A DNA stretch of 9,194 nucleotides from Azoarcus sp. (GTDB lineage: Bacteria > Pseudomonadota > Gammaproteobacteria > Burkholderiales > Rhodocyclaceae), in the NCBI GenBank assembly GCA_031268685.1, contig JAIRWW010000198.1, positions 1-9,194 of the forward strand, given 5' to 3'. Shown here in pieces: positions 1-6,469 of the stretch (its first letter is position 1; every line of letters begins with the position of its first letter). Both the position numbers and the translations under genes were made by a program. The notes beneath the pieces are model-generated. The model made no database searches, had not been told where the DNA came from, and saw nothing but the letters and a program-made list of their open reading frames with translations.

Positions 1-473
1 CGAGCGTCCTTGTCGGCGCGCGCGCTCATCTGTTGCATGATGATGTCGCGTTCGCCCGAGATCACGTCCTGCACGGTACGTCTGCCAAACTCTTCGCGCA
101 GACCGGCATCGACCGCCTGATTGAGACGGATGATCGCACGCGCTTGATCGCCGGCCACCGCCTGGTAATAAAGCTTCGGGTCGACGATTCGCCATTTGAC
201 GAAGTAGTCGACGATGACGTTTTGCTTCTCCGAGGTCAGGAAGCGCTTGGGATCGGAGGTATCCATGGTCAGGATGCGGTGATCGAAGTAGCGCACATTC
301 TGGATCAGCGGCCACTTGAACTTCAGCCCCGGCTCCCTGACGACATCCGTGACTTCGCCGAATTGAAAGACGACAGCATATTGACGCTGATCGACGACGA
401 ACAGCGTCATCGAGGCAAGCCCCAGCAGGGCAAGCAAGACGCAGCTAACAAGCAGGGATAGTTTGTCTTGCAT
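1..473 (-). CDS. hflC: HflC, FtsH-modulating SPFH membrane protein (5' part, runs off the left edge)
   Basis: This is the N-terminal 157 codons of HflC; the gene continues beyond base 1. HflC pairs with HflK in a large inner-membrane SPFH (band 7/prohibitin-like) assembly that encloses the FtsH protease and modulates its degradation of membrane proteins. The protein starts MQDKLSLLV, has one hydrophobic membrane segment at about residues 5-26, and then enters the band 7 domain with VVDQRQYAVVFQFGEV and EPGLKFKWP, both typical of HflC. The later IIRLNQAVDAGLREEFGRR and the GERDII segment also match the family. The ATG overlaps the hflK stop by one base (TGATG). A good Shine-Dalgarno, GGGGAG, lies 7 nt upstream at 481-486 inside the end of hflK, which points to translational coupling and balanced HflK:HflC synthesis. 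The identification is firm; completeness cannot be judged because the C-terminal half is outside the window. Confidence 0.97.
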   Translation of the reverse strand, partial: MQDKLSLLVSCVLLALLGLASMTLFVVDQRQYAVVFQFGEVTDVVREPGLKFKWPLIQNVRYFDHRILTMDTSDPKRFLTSEKQNVIVDYFVKWRIVDPKLYYQAVAGDQARAIIRLNQAVDAGLREEFGRRTVQDVISGERDIIMQQMSARADKDA

Positions 474-1711
474 CAACGTTCTCCCCGTTCACGGCCACGC
501 ATCAGGTCGCGGTCGCGCGGATTGATCTGCAATGACGGCTCCGGCGCGGGCAACCCGGGGGAAGGCGCATCAGCCACCGCCGCCCCCGCGACGGAGACCG
601 CCGCGGCTCGCGCGCCGGCCTGTTGGACGAGTTTGTCGAGCGGCAGCAAAAACATATTGTTACCGCCCTTATCGTCGATCATCACCTTGCTGGCGCGGGA
701 GTAAACGTGCTGCACGGTTTCGATGTACATACGCTCGCGCGTGACCTGCGGCGCGCGCTTGAACTCGGCAAGCACTTGGCGGAAGCGGGCGGTTTCGCCC
801 TCGGCGTTGGCGATTACCGTGGCGCGGTAGGCTTGCGCATCGGCGAGCAGGCGGGAAGCCGTCCCCTGGGCGAGCGGGATGACGTTGTTGGCGTAGGCTT
901 CCCCTTCATTTTTTTTGCGTTCCCAGTCTTGTGTGGCCTTGGTCGCATCATCGAAAGCGGCCTGCACCTGCTCGGGCGGCTGCACTTCTTCCATGGTCAC
1001 GCGGCTCACCTGGATGCCGGCTTTGTAATGGTTCAGTATTTCCTGGATCAGTTTTTGCGCCGCATCGGCGATCTGCTCCCGGCCTTCGTAAAGCACGAAG
1101 TCCATCTTGCTCTTGCCGACGATGCCGCGCATTGCGGTTTCCGCAATTTGGCGCACGAATTCTTCGTTGGGATCACTGTTCTCGAAGATGTGGTTTTCTG
1201 GACTATCCAGCACGTATTGGACGGCAAACTGGACATTGACGATGTTCAGGTCGTCGGTCAGCATCAGGGCGCGGGCATTGCCGCGGCCACCGACAGGCAC
1301 TGTGCGCAGGCCAGTGAGATCGACGATTTCGTGCGTCTCTATCGGCCTGGGCAGACGCCAATGCAGTCCCGGATCGGTTACGCCGGCAAATTTGCCCAGC
1401 CGAAGCACGACGCCGCGTTCATTGGTATCGACCATGTAGAAGCCGGTAAAGAGCCAGGCAACGAGCACCACGATGACCAATGCTCCAAGCGCGCCGCCAA
1501 GCTGCCTGGGCGAAAAGTCCGGCCCGCCCGCACCGGAGCCGCTTCCGTTGTTTCCGCCTCCGCCGCGCCGCAGCCCGAACATGTCGGACAGCCGACGGTT
1601 TATGTTTTGCCAAACTTCTTCGAGATCGGGCGGCCCCTGATCGTCTCCGCGTTTGCCGCCGCGCTCTTTGTTGCCGTCACGGTTGCCCCAGTGCGGATCA
1701 TTGAGTGACAT
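473..1711 (-). CDS. hflK: HflK, FtsH-modulating SPFH membrane protein
   Basis: HflK forms the hetero-oligomeric inner-membrane cage with HflC around FtsH. The 412-residue form has a Gly-rich, charged cytoplasmic N-terminus (GRKR/GGGGN-type stretches up to about residue 64), one membrane helix at about 73-93 (ALGALVIVVLVAWLFTGFY), then a band 7/SPFH domain opening with VDTNERGVVLRLGKF and containing DPGLHWRLPRPIE. A helical, Ala/Glu-rich region follows (EGEAYANNVIPLAQGTA), then a low-complexity Pro/Ala/Arg tail. I chose the ATG at 1711 because the protein then begins MSLNDPHWGN, the usual betaproteobacterial HflK start, and AGG lies 7 nt upstream. An in-frame ATG at 1729 would add six residues (MNTGIL) and overlap the hflX stop as ATGA, but it has no visible Shine-Dalgarno. 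An A8 run on the coding strand at 909-916 encodes the KKN segment. The identification is firm; the exact start is less so. Confidence 0.96.
   Translation of the reverse strand: MSLNDPHWGNRDGNKERGGKRGDDQGPPDLEEVWQNINRRLSDMFGLRRGGGGNNGSGSGAGGPDFSPRQLGGALGALVIVVLVAWLFTGFYMVDTNERGVVLRLGKFAGVTDPGLHWRLPRPIETHEIVDLTGLRTVPVGGRGNARALMLTDDLNIVNVQFAVQYVLDSPENHIFENSDPNEEFVRQIAETAMRGIVGKSKMDFVLYEGREQIADAAQKLIQEILNHYKAGIQVSRVTMEEVQPPEQVQAAFDDATKATQDWERKKNEGEAYANNVIPLAQGTASRLLADAQAYRATVIANAEGETARFRQVLAEFKRAPQVTRERMYIETVQHVYSRASKVMIDDKGGNNMFLLPLDKLVQQAGARAAAVSVAGAAVADAPSPGLPAPEPSLQINPRDRDLMRGRERGER
481..486 (-). promoter_or_regulatory. hflC ribosome binding site
   Basis: GGGGAG on the minus strand lies 7 nt before the hflC ATG, inside the final codons of hflK. 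Together with the TGATG stop/start overlap it fixes the hflC start and suggests coupled translation. Confidence 0.7.
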
Positions 1712-1725
1712 GAGAATGCCTGTGT

Positions 1726-2943
1726 TCATTTATCGCAAGGAAAGGTGGCTTCCGCAAACACGGGAGGGCCGGGGTTGGCCGCACAAGAACCGGAATCGGT
1801 CATGCAAGCCCCGGCGCCATCTGGCGCGGGAGCCGTCAGTGCGATTTCCCGCGCAGAAGCCGCTTGCGCAGCTTCGTCGAGCGCGGCACGCAACAGGCCG
1901 AGTCCGTCGCCCGTGCGGGCGCTCAAAAAAACGCGCTTGATTCTAGCACAATCGCCTCGCAGCATCGCGGCATCGGCATGCGTGAGATCGATCTTGTTCC
2001 ATACCTGTATTTGCGGCACGCCGGCAGCTCCGATTTCGCCAAGCACCGCATCGACAGCGGCAATCTGCGCCTCCCTGTCTTCGCTCGCCGAATCAACGAC
2101 GTGCAACAGCAGATCGGAATGCGCGGTTTCTTCGAGTGTGGCATGAAAAGCAGCCACCAGAGCATGCGGCAGGTCGCGGATGAAACCGACCGTATCCGAA
2201 ATCACGATGTTTCCGCTACCGACGAACAAGCGCCTGGATGTCGTGTCCAGTGTGGCAAAAAGTTGGTCGGCGGCGTAGGAATCCGCCTTGGTGAGCGCAT
2301 TGAACAGCGTCGATTTGCCCGCGTTGGTATAGCCGACCAACGACACTGAAAGCACGTCGCGCCGGTCGCGCGCGCGCCGCCGGGTGCGGCGCTGCTTTTC
2401 GAGCCTGGCCAGCCGCAACTTGAGCAGCTTGACCCGGTCGCCAAGCAGGCGACGGTCGGTTTCGAGTTGGGTTTCGCCGGGACCGCGCAGACCGATGCCG
2501 CCTTTTTGCCGTTCCAGGTGCGTCCATCCCCTCACTAGGCGCGTGGACAAATGACTCAATTGCGCCAGTTCCACCTGCAACTTGCCTTCATGGCTCCTGG
2601 CGCGCTGGGCGAAGATATCCAGGATCAGGGCGCTGCGGTCGACGACCCGGCATTCGAGTTTTTTTTCCAGATTGCGCTGCTGCGCCGGCGACAGACTGTG
2701 ATTGAAGATCACCAGATCGGCATCGCTGGCGCGCAGGGCTTCGGCAATTTCTTCGACTTTGCCCCGTCCGGCGAAAAAAGCCGGATCGGGCGTTGAGCGG
2801 CGGCCTTGCACTACGCCTTCGACTGTCGCGCCAGCGCTCGATGCCAGCAGCTTCAACTCCGCCAGCCGCTCCCCGACAGCGCCCTGCCCGAGGTCCAGTT
2901 GAACGACGACGGCCCGCTCGCCGCTGGCCGGTCGCTCAAACAT
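1726..2943 (-). CDS. hflX: GTPase HflX, ribosome-splitting/rescue factor
   Basis: HflX is a cytoplasmic GTPase that binds the 50S subunit and, in E. coli, splits stalled 70S ribosomes under heat stress. The 405-residue product has the HflX N-terminal domain (FAGRGKVEEI near 57-66, NHSLSPAQQRNLE near 81-93, DRSALILDIFAQRA) and the glycine-rich GIGLRGPGETQLETDRR segment at about 149-165. A basic Arg/Lys-rich linker helix (181-195) leads to the G domain: G1 GYTNAGKS 204-211, G2 region TLDTTSR 231-237, G3 DTVG 250-253, G4 NKID 316-319 and G5 SART 341-344. A tail after about residue 365 is rich in Ala/Pro/Gly and holds Cys380, Cys387 and Cys403. The start MFERPASGERAVVVQLD matches the family. It sits 24 nt after hfq but has no good Shine-Dalgarno. 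The historical link to FtsH regulation rests on its operon partners rather than on biochemistry. Confidence 0.97.
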   Translation of the reverse strand: MFERPASGERAVVVQLDLGQGAVGERLAELKLLASSAGATVEGVVQGRRSTPDPAFFAGRGKVEEIAEALRASDADLVIFNHSLSPAQQRNLEKKLECRVVDRSALILDIFAQRARSHEGKLQVELAQLSHLSTRLVRGWTHLERQKGGIGLRGPGETQLETDRRLLGDRVKLLKLRLARLEKQRRTRRRARDRRDVLSVSLVGYTNAGKSTLFNALTKADSYAADQLFATLDTTSRRLFVGSGNIVISDTVGFIRDLPHALVAAFHATLEETAHSDLLLHVVDSASEDREAQIAAVDAVLGEIGAAGVPQIQVWNKIDLTHADAAMLRGDCARIKRVFLSARTGDGLGLLRAALDEAAQAASAREIALTAPAPDGAGACMTDSGSCAANPGPPVFAEATFPCDK

Positions 2944-2967
2944 GCGGGGGAAAATCTCGCAGGATGT

Positions 2968-3216
2968 TCAGCTACCGCTCCCCTCGCTGTCCTGCTGCTG
3001 GATGGTGACGGCGCGGCCCGGCACGACGGTCGAAATCGCGTGTTTGTACACCATCTGAGTCACGGTGTTTTTCAACAGCACCACGTATTGGTCAAAGGAC
3101 TCGATTTGCCCTTGTAATTTGATGCCATTGACCAGATAGATAGAAACCGGAACATGCTCGCGCCGCAGCGTGTTCAGGAAGGGGTCTTGTAAAAGCTGGC
3201 CCTTGTTGTTGCTCAT
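2968..3216 (-). CDS. hfq: RNA chaperone Hfq
   Basis: Hfq is the hexameric Sm-like RNA chaperone that pairs small RNAs with mRNAs. The 82-residue product carries the complete core: Sm1 from [15 protein letters not shown] through [18 protein letters not shown], and Sm2 with the VYKHAIST signature. Residues of the proximal uridine-binding face can be read off (Gln10, equivalent to E. coli Gln8; Lys58-His59, equivalent to Lys56-His57). Tyr27 and Lys33 correspond to the distal-face Tyr25 and Lys31. The C-terminal tail is short and polar ([11 protein letters not shown]), far shorter than in E. coli. The start is fixed by GAGG 7 nt upstream and by family alignment. It lies 118 nt downstream of der, the largest gap in the window, so it may have its own promoter, and 24 nt ahead of hflX, with which it is probably cotranscribed. 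Confidence 0.99.
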   Translation of the reverse strand: MSNNKGQLLQDPFLNTLRREHVPVSIYLVNGIKLQGQIESFDQYVVLLKNTVTQMVYKHAISTVVPGRAVTIQQQDSEGSGS

Positions 3217-3223
3217 TGTGTAA

Positions 3224-3227
3224 CCTC
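3224..3227 (-). promoter_or_regulatory. hfq ribosome binding site
   Basis: GAGG lies 7 nt before the hfq ATG on the minus strand. It sits in an A-rich leader (ACAAAAGAATC just upstream), so it is probably unstructured and open to Hfq itself. Confidence 0.65.
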
Positions 3228-3309
3228 GATTCTTTTGTGGTTATAAAAACGGGGGGCACATTGTATTGCCTCTTGCCGCCGCTTGCGAGTATGCAATGAA
3301 ATTGCCGCA

Positions 3310-3321
3310 TCAGTATACTGA
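3310..3321. repeat. 12-bp perfect palindrome TCAGTATACTGA
   Basis: TCAGTATACTGA reads the same on both strands. It lies 14 nt beyond the der stop, about 93 nt upstream of the hfq ATG, and contains TATACT, a near-consensus -10 box. It could be an operator-like site over a promoter, or chance; there is no loop, so it is not a terminator hairpin. Confidence 0.3.
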
Positions 3322-3334
3322 CGAAAATCAAAAA

Positions 3335-4678
3335 CTATGATTTATCCGCATATGGGTTGTGTGCGGTACGCAACTGAATACGCAAAGGCGTGCCCTGTAA
3401 TTCAAATGTTTCCATGAACGAATGTTCCAGATAGCGCATGTAGGTATCCGGTATACTTTCGAGCGCAGTGCCATGGATCACTATAGTAGGCGGATTCATG
3501 CCGCCCTGGTGCGCATAGCGCAGTTTCGGGCGCACAGCGCCCGCGCGCGGCGGCGCCTGCCGGGCCAATATTGTTTGCAACGCGCGGGTAAGCCTCGGCG
3601 TCGAGAGCTTTGCCATAGCCGCGGCATAGGCTTCATTCACTGATTTCAGCAAGGCGCCGATGCCATCGGCCTTGAGCGCGGAGATGTGGTGCATACGGGC
3701 GAACGATAAAAAGCCAAGCTTGCGCGCCACGTCTTCTTTGAGCCGTTCGCGCCGATAGCGGTCGGCCGCGTCCCATTTATTGATCGCCAGCACCAGCGCC
3801 CGCCCGGTTTCGAGCACGAAACCGGCGATACGCGCATCCTGATCGGAAATATCCTGCGCGGCATCGAGCACAAGCACCACAACGTTGGCCTTTTCGATTG
3901 CCTGCAAGGTTTTCACGACGGAAAATTTTTCGACAGTCTCGAAAACCTTACCGCGGCGGCGCAAACCGGCGGTGTCTATCAGTATGTAGTCGCGCCCGCC
4001 GCGCTCGAACGGAATCTCGATAGCATCGCGGGTCGTTCCAGGCGAATCGAACGCGATTACCCGCTCCTCGCCCAACAAGGCGTTGACCAGGGTCGATTTG
4101 CCGACATTGGGGCGGCCCACGATGGCGACCCTGGGCACACGGCCAGTGTTTTCGTCATCGTCGCCGCCGCCGCTGTCGTCCGCCGTGGCGAACGGCGCCA
4201 TCGTCGCATCGACCAGCTCGCGCACGCCTTCGCCATGCGCAGACGATATCGGAAATGGTTCGCCAAGCCCCAGTGCATGAAAATCGGCGGACACCAGCGC
4301 CCGATCAAGCCCTTCGGCCTTATTGACGACGAGGTAGACGGGGCATGCAGCCCGACGCAGACGCCCGGCGATCTGTTCGTCATGCGGCGTGAGGCCCGCG
4401 CGGCCATCGACGAGAAAAAACAGCGCATCGGCCTCGGCAATCGCCTGCTCGGCCTGACGCGCCATCTCATGCATGATGCCGTCCCGCGCAACGGGGTCGA
4501 AACCGGCGGTATCAACCACCAGATAGCCGCCGCCCCCGGCGCGACCAACGCCATAGTGGCGGTCGCGCGTCAGGCCGGGCTGATCCGCGACCAGTGCATC
4601 GCGGCTGCGGGTCAGGCGGTTGAACAGGGTCGACTTGCCGACGTTGGGACGGCCAACCAGGACGATCGTAGGCTTCAT
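3335..4678 (-). CDS. der: Ribosome biogenesis GTPase Der (EngA), double G domain
   Basis: Der is an essential tandem GTPase that acts in the late assembly of the 50S subunit. The 447-residue product has G domain 1 (G1 GRPNVGKS 9-16, G3 DTAG 56-59, G4 NKAE 119-122, then ISSAHGEGV), an acidic linker (about 167-177, rich in Asp and Gly), and G domain 2 (G1 GRPNVGKS 188-195, DSPGTTRD 211-218, G3 DTAG 235-238, G4 NKWD 300-303, G5 ISAL 332-335). The C-terminal KH-like domain spans about 355-440 ([21 protein letters not shown]). The first G4 has Glu in place of the usual Asp; from memory this is common in betaproteobacterial Der. The ATG at 4678 gives the standard [17 protein letters not shown] start, but no clear Shine-Dalgarno precedes it. 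The gene follows bamB by 27 nt, which suggests coupling to upstream translation. The stop codon is TAG. Confidence 0.98.
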   Translation of the reverse strand: MKPTIVLVGRPNVGKSTLFNRLTRSRDALVADQPGLTRDRHYGVGRAGGGGYLVVDTAGFDPVARDGIMHEMARQAEQAIAEADALFFLVDGRAGLTPHDEQIAGRLRRAACPVYLVVNKAEGLDRALVSADFHALGLGEPFPISSAHGEGVRELVDATMAPFATADDSGGGDDDENTGRVPRVAIVGRPNVGKSTLVNALLGEERVIAFDSPGTTRDAIEIPFERGGRDYILIDTAGLRRRGKVFETVEKFSVVKTLQAIEKANVVVLVLDAAQDISDQDARIAGFVLETGRALVLAINKWDAADRYRRERLKEDVARKLGFLSFARMHHISALKADGIGALLKSVNEAYAAAMAKLSTPRLTRALQTILARQAPPRAGAVRPKLRYAHQGGMNPPTIVIHGTALESIPDTYMRYLEHSFMETFELQGTPLRIQLRTAHNPYADKS

Positions 4679-4705
4679 GGCTGGATCACGGCACGGCGTC
4701 CGGGT

Positions 4706-5833
4706 TCAACGCCGCACTTCATAGGCCACTATGTCGCCATCGAGCGTCTGCACAACGAAGCCGTTCCCGAACAGGCGAGGTTCAGCGGCAATGGCGCTGC
4801 TGTCAGCGCGCGCGCGCGCGGCAAAAGAACCGTCCTCGCGCGAGAGCATATGTACATAGCCTTCGCCATCGCCAACCAGCACGTAATCGTCGAAAATCAA
4901 GGGCCGGGTCAATTGTCGGCGCGGCATCGCGTCCTGCCGCCATGCCGTGACGCCGCTATAGATATCCAGGGCCTGGACGGAATCGCGTTCATCGACGAGT
5001 ACGGCAAAGCGGGCATCCCGATCCATGCCGACGTGCGAGGAAAAATCGCGCGCCCAGATGGCGTTGCCGTTACCGGCGTTGAAGCACGCCACACGCCCCT
5101 GGTAAGTCACCGCGCAGACTTCGTTGCGGCTGACCACGGGCGTGCCTGCCACATCGGCCACACGTTCGAGTTCGGTTGCGCCGCGCGGCCTGGATACGTT
5201 GAGTTCCCACAAATCGCCGCCGTTTTCCAGGCTCACCGCGACCACCTTGCCGCCGGGGAAGCCGACCAGCGCGATATCATCCACGATGAGCACACTGGCA
5301 TGGCTGCGCAGCGCCAGCGGCGGCATGTTGCGCTGGTAGAGCCAGCGTTGCCGCCCATCCCTGGCTTCAAGCCCGATCAGCTTGTGATCGGAAGCCCGCA
5401 GAATTACGACGCCGCCACCGATGGCAGGAGGCGCCAGTACTTCGGCGCCCACATTCGCCCGCCAGCGTTCGGCGCCGGTTCCCGCATCGAGGGCAATCGC
5501 CTGGCCCGCCTCGCTCACTACAATGACCAGATCGCCGTCGGCGCCCACTCCGGCGGAGAGCCTGCCGCGAGTCTTTACTTCCCATTTTTTCTTGCCATTT
5601 TCGATGCGAACGACTCTGCCGCCTGCATCCGCGGCATAGACGCTGTCATCGACCGCCGCGGGCTGGAACACATAATCATCCGCGTCGCCGACCGATACTT
5701 TCCAGACTTTGTGCAGTTCGATGGACGGCGTGAAATCGACCAGATCGGCCGGTCCCGGCGTGGAAGAACACCCGGCAGCGAGCAAGGCCAGAACCGCAAC
5801 CGGATAAAGCAGGCGCGACAAAAAGCGGTTCAT
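4706..5833 (-). CDS. bamB: Outer membrane protein assembly factor BamB (lipoprotein)
   Basis: BamB is a lipoprotein of the BAM complex that helps BamA insert beta-barrel proteins into the outer membrane. The 375-residue product has a lipoprotein signal peptide (basic start, hydrophobic 9-20, lipobox LAAGC with Cys22), so it should be lipidated and sorted to the inner face of the outer membrane. The rest is a beta-propeller of PQQ-like repeats, each with a glycine-rich turn followed by Trp: for example ALDAGTGAERWRANVG, GLEARDGRQRWLYQR, AVSLENGGDLWELNVS, CFNAGNGNAIWARDF and ALDIYSGVTAWRQ. The length and the conserved position next to der are typical. The ATG at 5833 is supported by an excellent Shine-Dalgarno, GGAGGGG, 6 nt upstream. 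It starts 3 nt after the yfgM stop. A (GC)n tract near the 3' end encodes alternating Ala/Arg. Confidence 0.97.
   Translation of the reverse strand: MNRFLSRLLYPVAVLALLAAGCSSTPGPADLVDFTPSIELHKVWKVSVGDADDYVFQPAAVDDSVYAADAGGRVVRIENGKKKWEVKTRGRLSAGVGADGDLVIVVSEAGQAIALDAGTGAERWRANVGAEVLAPPAIGGGVVILRASDHKLIGLEARDGRQRWLYQRNMPPLALRSHASVLIVDDIALVGFPGGKVVAVSLENGGDLWELNVSRPRGATELERVADVAGTPVVSRNEVCAVTYQGRVACFNAGNGNAIWARDFSSHVGMDRDARFAVLVDERDSVQALDIYSGVTAWRQDAMPRRQLTRPLIFDDYVLVGDGEGYVHMLSREDGSFAARARADSSAIAAEPRLFGNGFVVQTLDGDIVAYEVRR
4806..4821. repeat. Alternating GC dinucleotide tract
   Basis: A run of alternating G and C (seven and a half GC units, plus one further G) lies inside bamB. It encodes an Ala-Arg-Ala-Arg stretch in the last propeller blade (FAARARADSS). 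Such purine/pyrimidine alternation can slip in replication or adopt Z-DNA, but the reading frame here is intact. Confidence 0.5.
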
Positions 5834-5836
5834 CGT

Positions 5837-6469
5837 TTACCCCTCCGACGATTCAAGTTTGGCGCGAACCGATTCCCTCAAGGGATCGGTGCCGTCGAAC
5901 GCATCCAGTGCAGCCCGCCATGCGGCCCGCGCATCGCCGAGCTTGCCCTGCGCGGCGAGCACGTCACCGCGCAAATCTTCAAAGCGGGCGCGCCAGACGC
6001 CTTCCGGCGCCGGTTGCAGGCGGGAGAGCGCCCCGTCGAAATCAGCTTTCTGCAACAGCACGGTCGCCAGTCTCAAACGCGCCAACTCGCGCAACTCGGG
6101 ATCCTTGCCTTTGCTGGCCGCCCATTCGAGTTGGGAAGACGCATTGTCGAGTTCGTTTTTCTGGAATTGCACCTTGGCCGACAGCAAGGCTCCCAGTTGC
6201 GCCTGAACCGTGCCGTCGTACTTGTCGATCAGCCTGCCCGCAAGCTCGCGCGACCGCTGCGCATCGGCGACATCCGCCGCCTGCTGCAATTCGGCATACA
6301 AAACTCCGGCTTCGGCGGCATTGCCATCCCGATACCGGCGCAGCCCAGTCCATGCGGCAAAGCCGATGGCCACCACCAACAACACGGCCACGGTCCGATT
6401 GCCATATTGTTCCCACCAGGCCTTGATCTGGGCGATCTGTTCCTGCTCTTCAAGGTCATACACTGCCAT
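5837..6469 (-). CDS. yfgM: YfgM-like TPR membrane protein (SecYEG-ancillary/UPF0070 family)
   Basis: YfgM in E. coli is an inner-membrane protein with a periplasmic TPR domain; it associates with the SecYEG translocon and the chaperone PpiD and helps hand over exported proteins. The 210-residue product has the family's short cytoplasmic N-terminus ([19 protein letters not shown], residues 5-23), one membrane helix at about 25-43 ([18 protein letters not shown]), and a helical TPR-like region. That region has Ala/Leu-rich pairs such as [36 protein letters not shown] and [20 protein letters not shown]. The ATG at 6469 is backed by GGGAG with a 6-nt spacer. It overlaps the end of hisS by 14 nt and ends 3 nt before bamB, consistent with coupled expression. 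Its position between hisS and bamB is the same as in E. coli. The function is inferred from the family; the fold assignment is firm. Confidence 0.93.
   Translation of the reverse strand: MAVYDLEEQEQIAQIKAWWEQYGNRTVAVLLVVAIGFAAWTGLRRYRDGNAAEAGVLYAELQQAADVADAQRSRELAGRLIDKYDGTVQAQLGALLSAKVQFQKNELDNASSQLEWAASKGKDPELRELARLRLATVLLQKADFDGALSRLQPAPEGVWRARFEDLRGDVLAAQGKLGDARAAWRAALDAFDGTDPLRESVRAKLESSEG
5840..5846 (-). promoter_or_regulatory. bamB ribosome binding site
   Basis: GGAGGGG lies 6 nt before the bamB ATG. It overlaps the last sense codons of yfgM (Glu-Gly), and the yfgM stop TAA falls in the spacer. This is the strongest Shine-Dalgarno in the window and fixes the bamB start. Confidence 0.75.

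Larger units (their letters stand above)
3217..3334 (-). promoter_or_regulatory. der-hfq intergenic region, candidate hfq promoter and leader
   Basis: These 118 nt are the only substantial non-coding gap in the window, ahead of a gene that commonly has its own promoters. On the minus strand there is a TATACT hexamer (5 of 6 matches to the sigma-70 -10 box) at 3314-3319 within a perfect palindrome, and weaker AT-rich boxes further down (TACAAT at about 3261-3266 and TATAAC just before the leader). None has a convincing -35 box at 16-18 nt. I see no hairpin plus T-run terminator for der. A promoter is therefore inferred from the gap and gene identity, not demonstrated by motif quality. Confidence 0.35.

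Noticed and set aside
33..461. A 142-codon open frame on the plus strand at the left edge
   Set aside because: It is antisense to the HflC N-terminal region, whose membrane helix and SPFH start are clear.
623..1708. A 361-codon open frame on the plus strand opposite hflK
   Set aside because: It is antisense to HflK, whose band 7 motifs and membrane segment are clear on the minus strand. The plus-strand peptide shows no recognisable domain.
3234..3265. C-run followed by T-run before hfq (CCCCCC then GTTTTTATAA on the minus strand) as a terminator
   Set aside because: There is no paired G-rich stem upstream to form a hairpin, so it does not meet the pattern of a rho-independent terminator.
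3092..3331. A 79-codon minus-strand frame across the der-hfq gap into hfq
   Set aside because: It overlaps the Hfq core out of frame and has no Shine-Dalgarno at its start; Hfq explains this segment fully.
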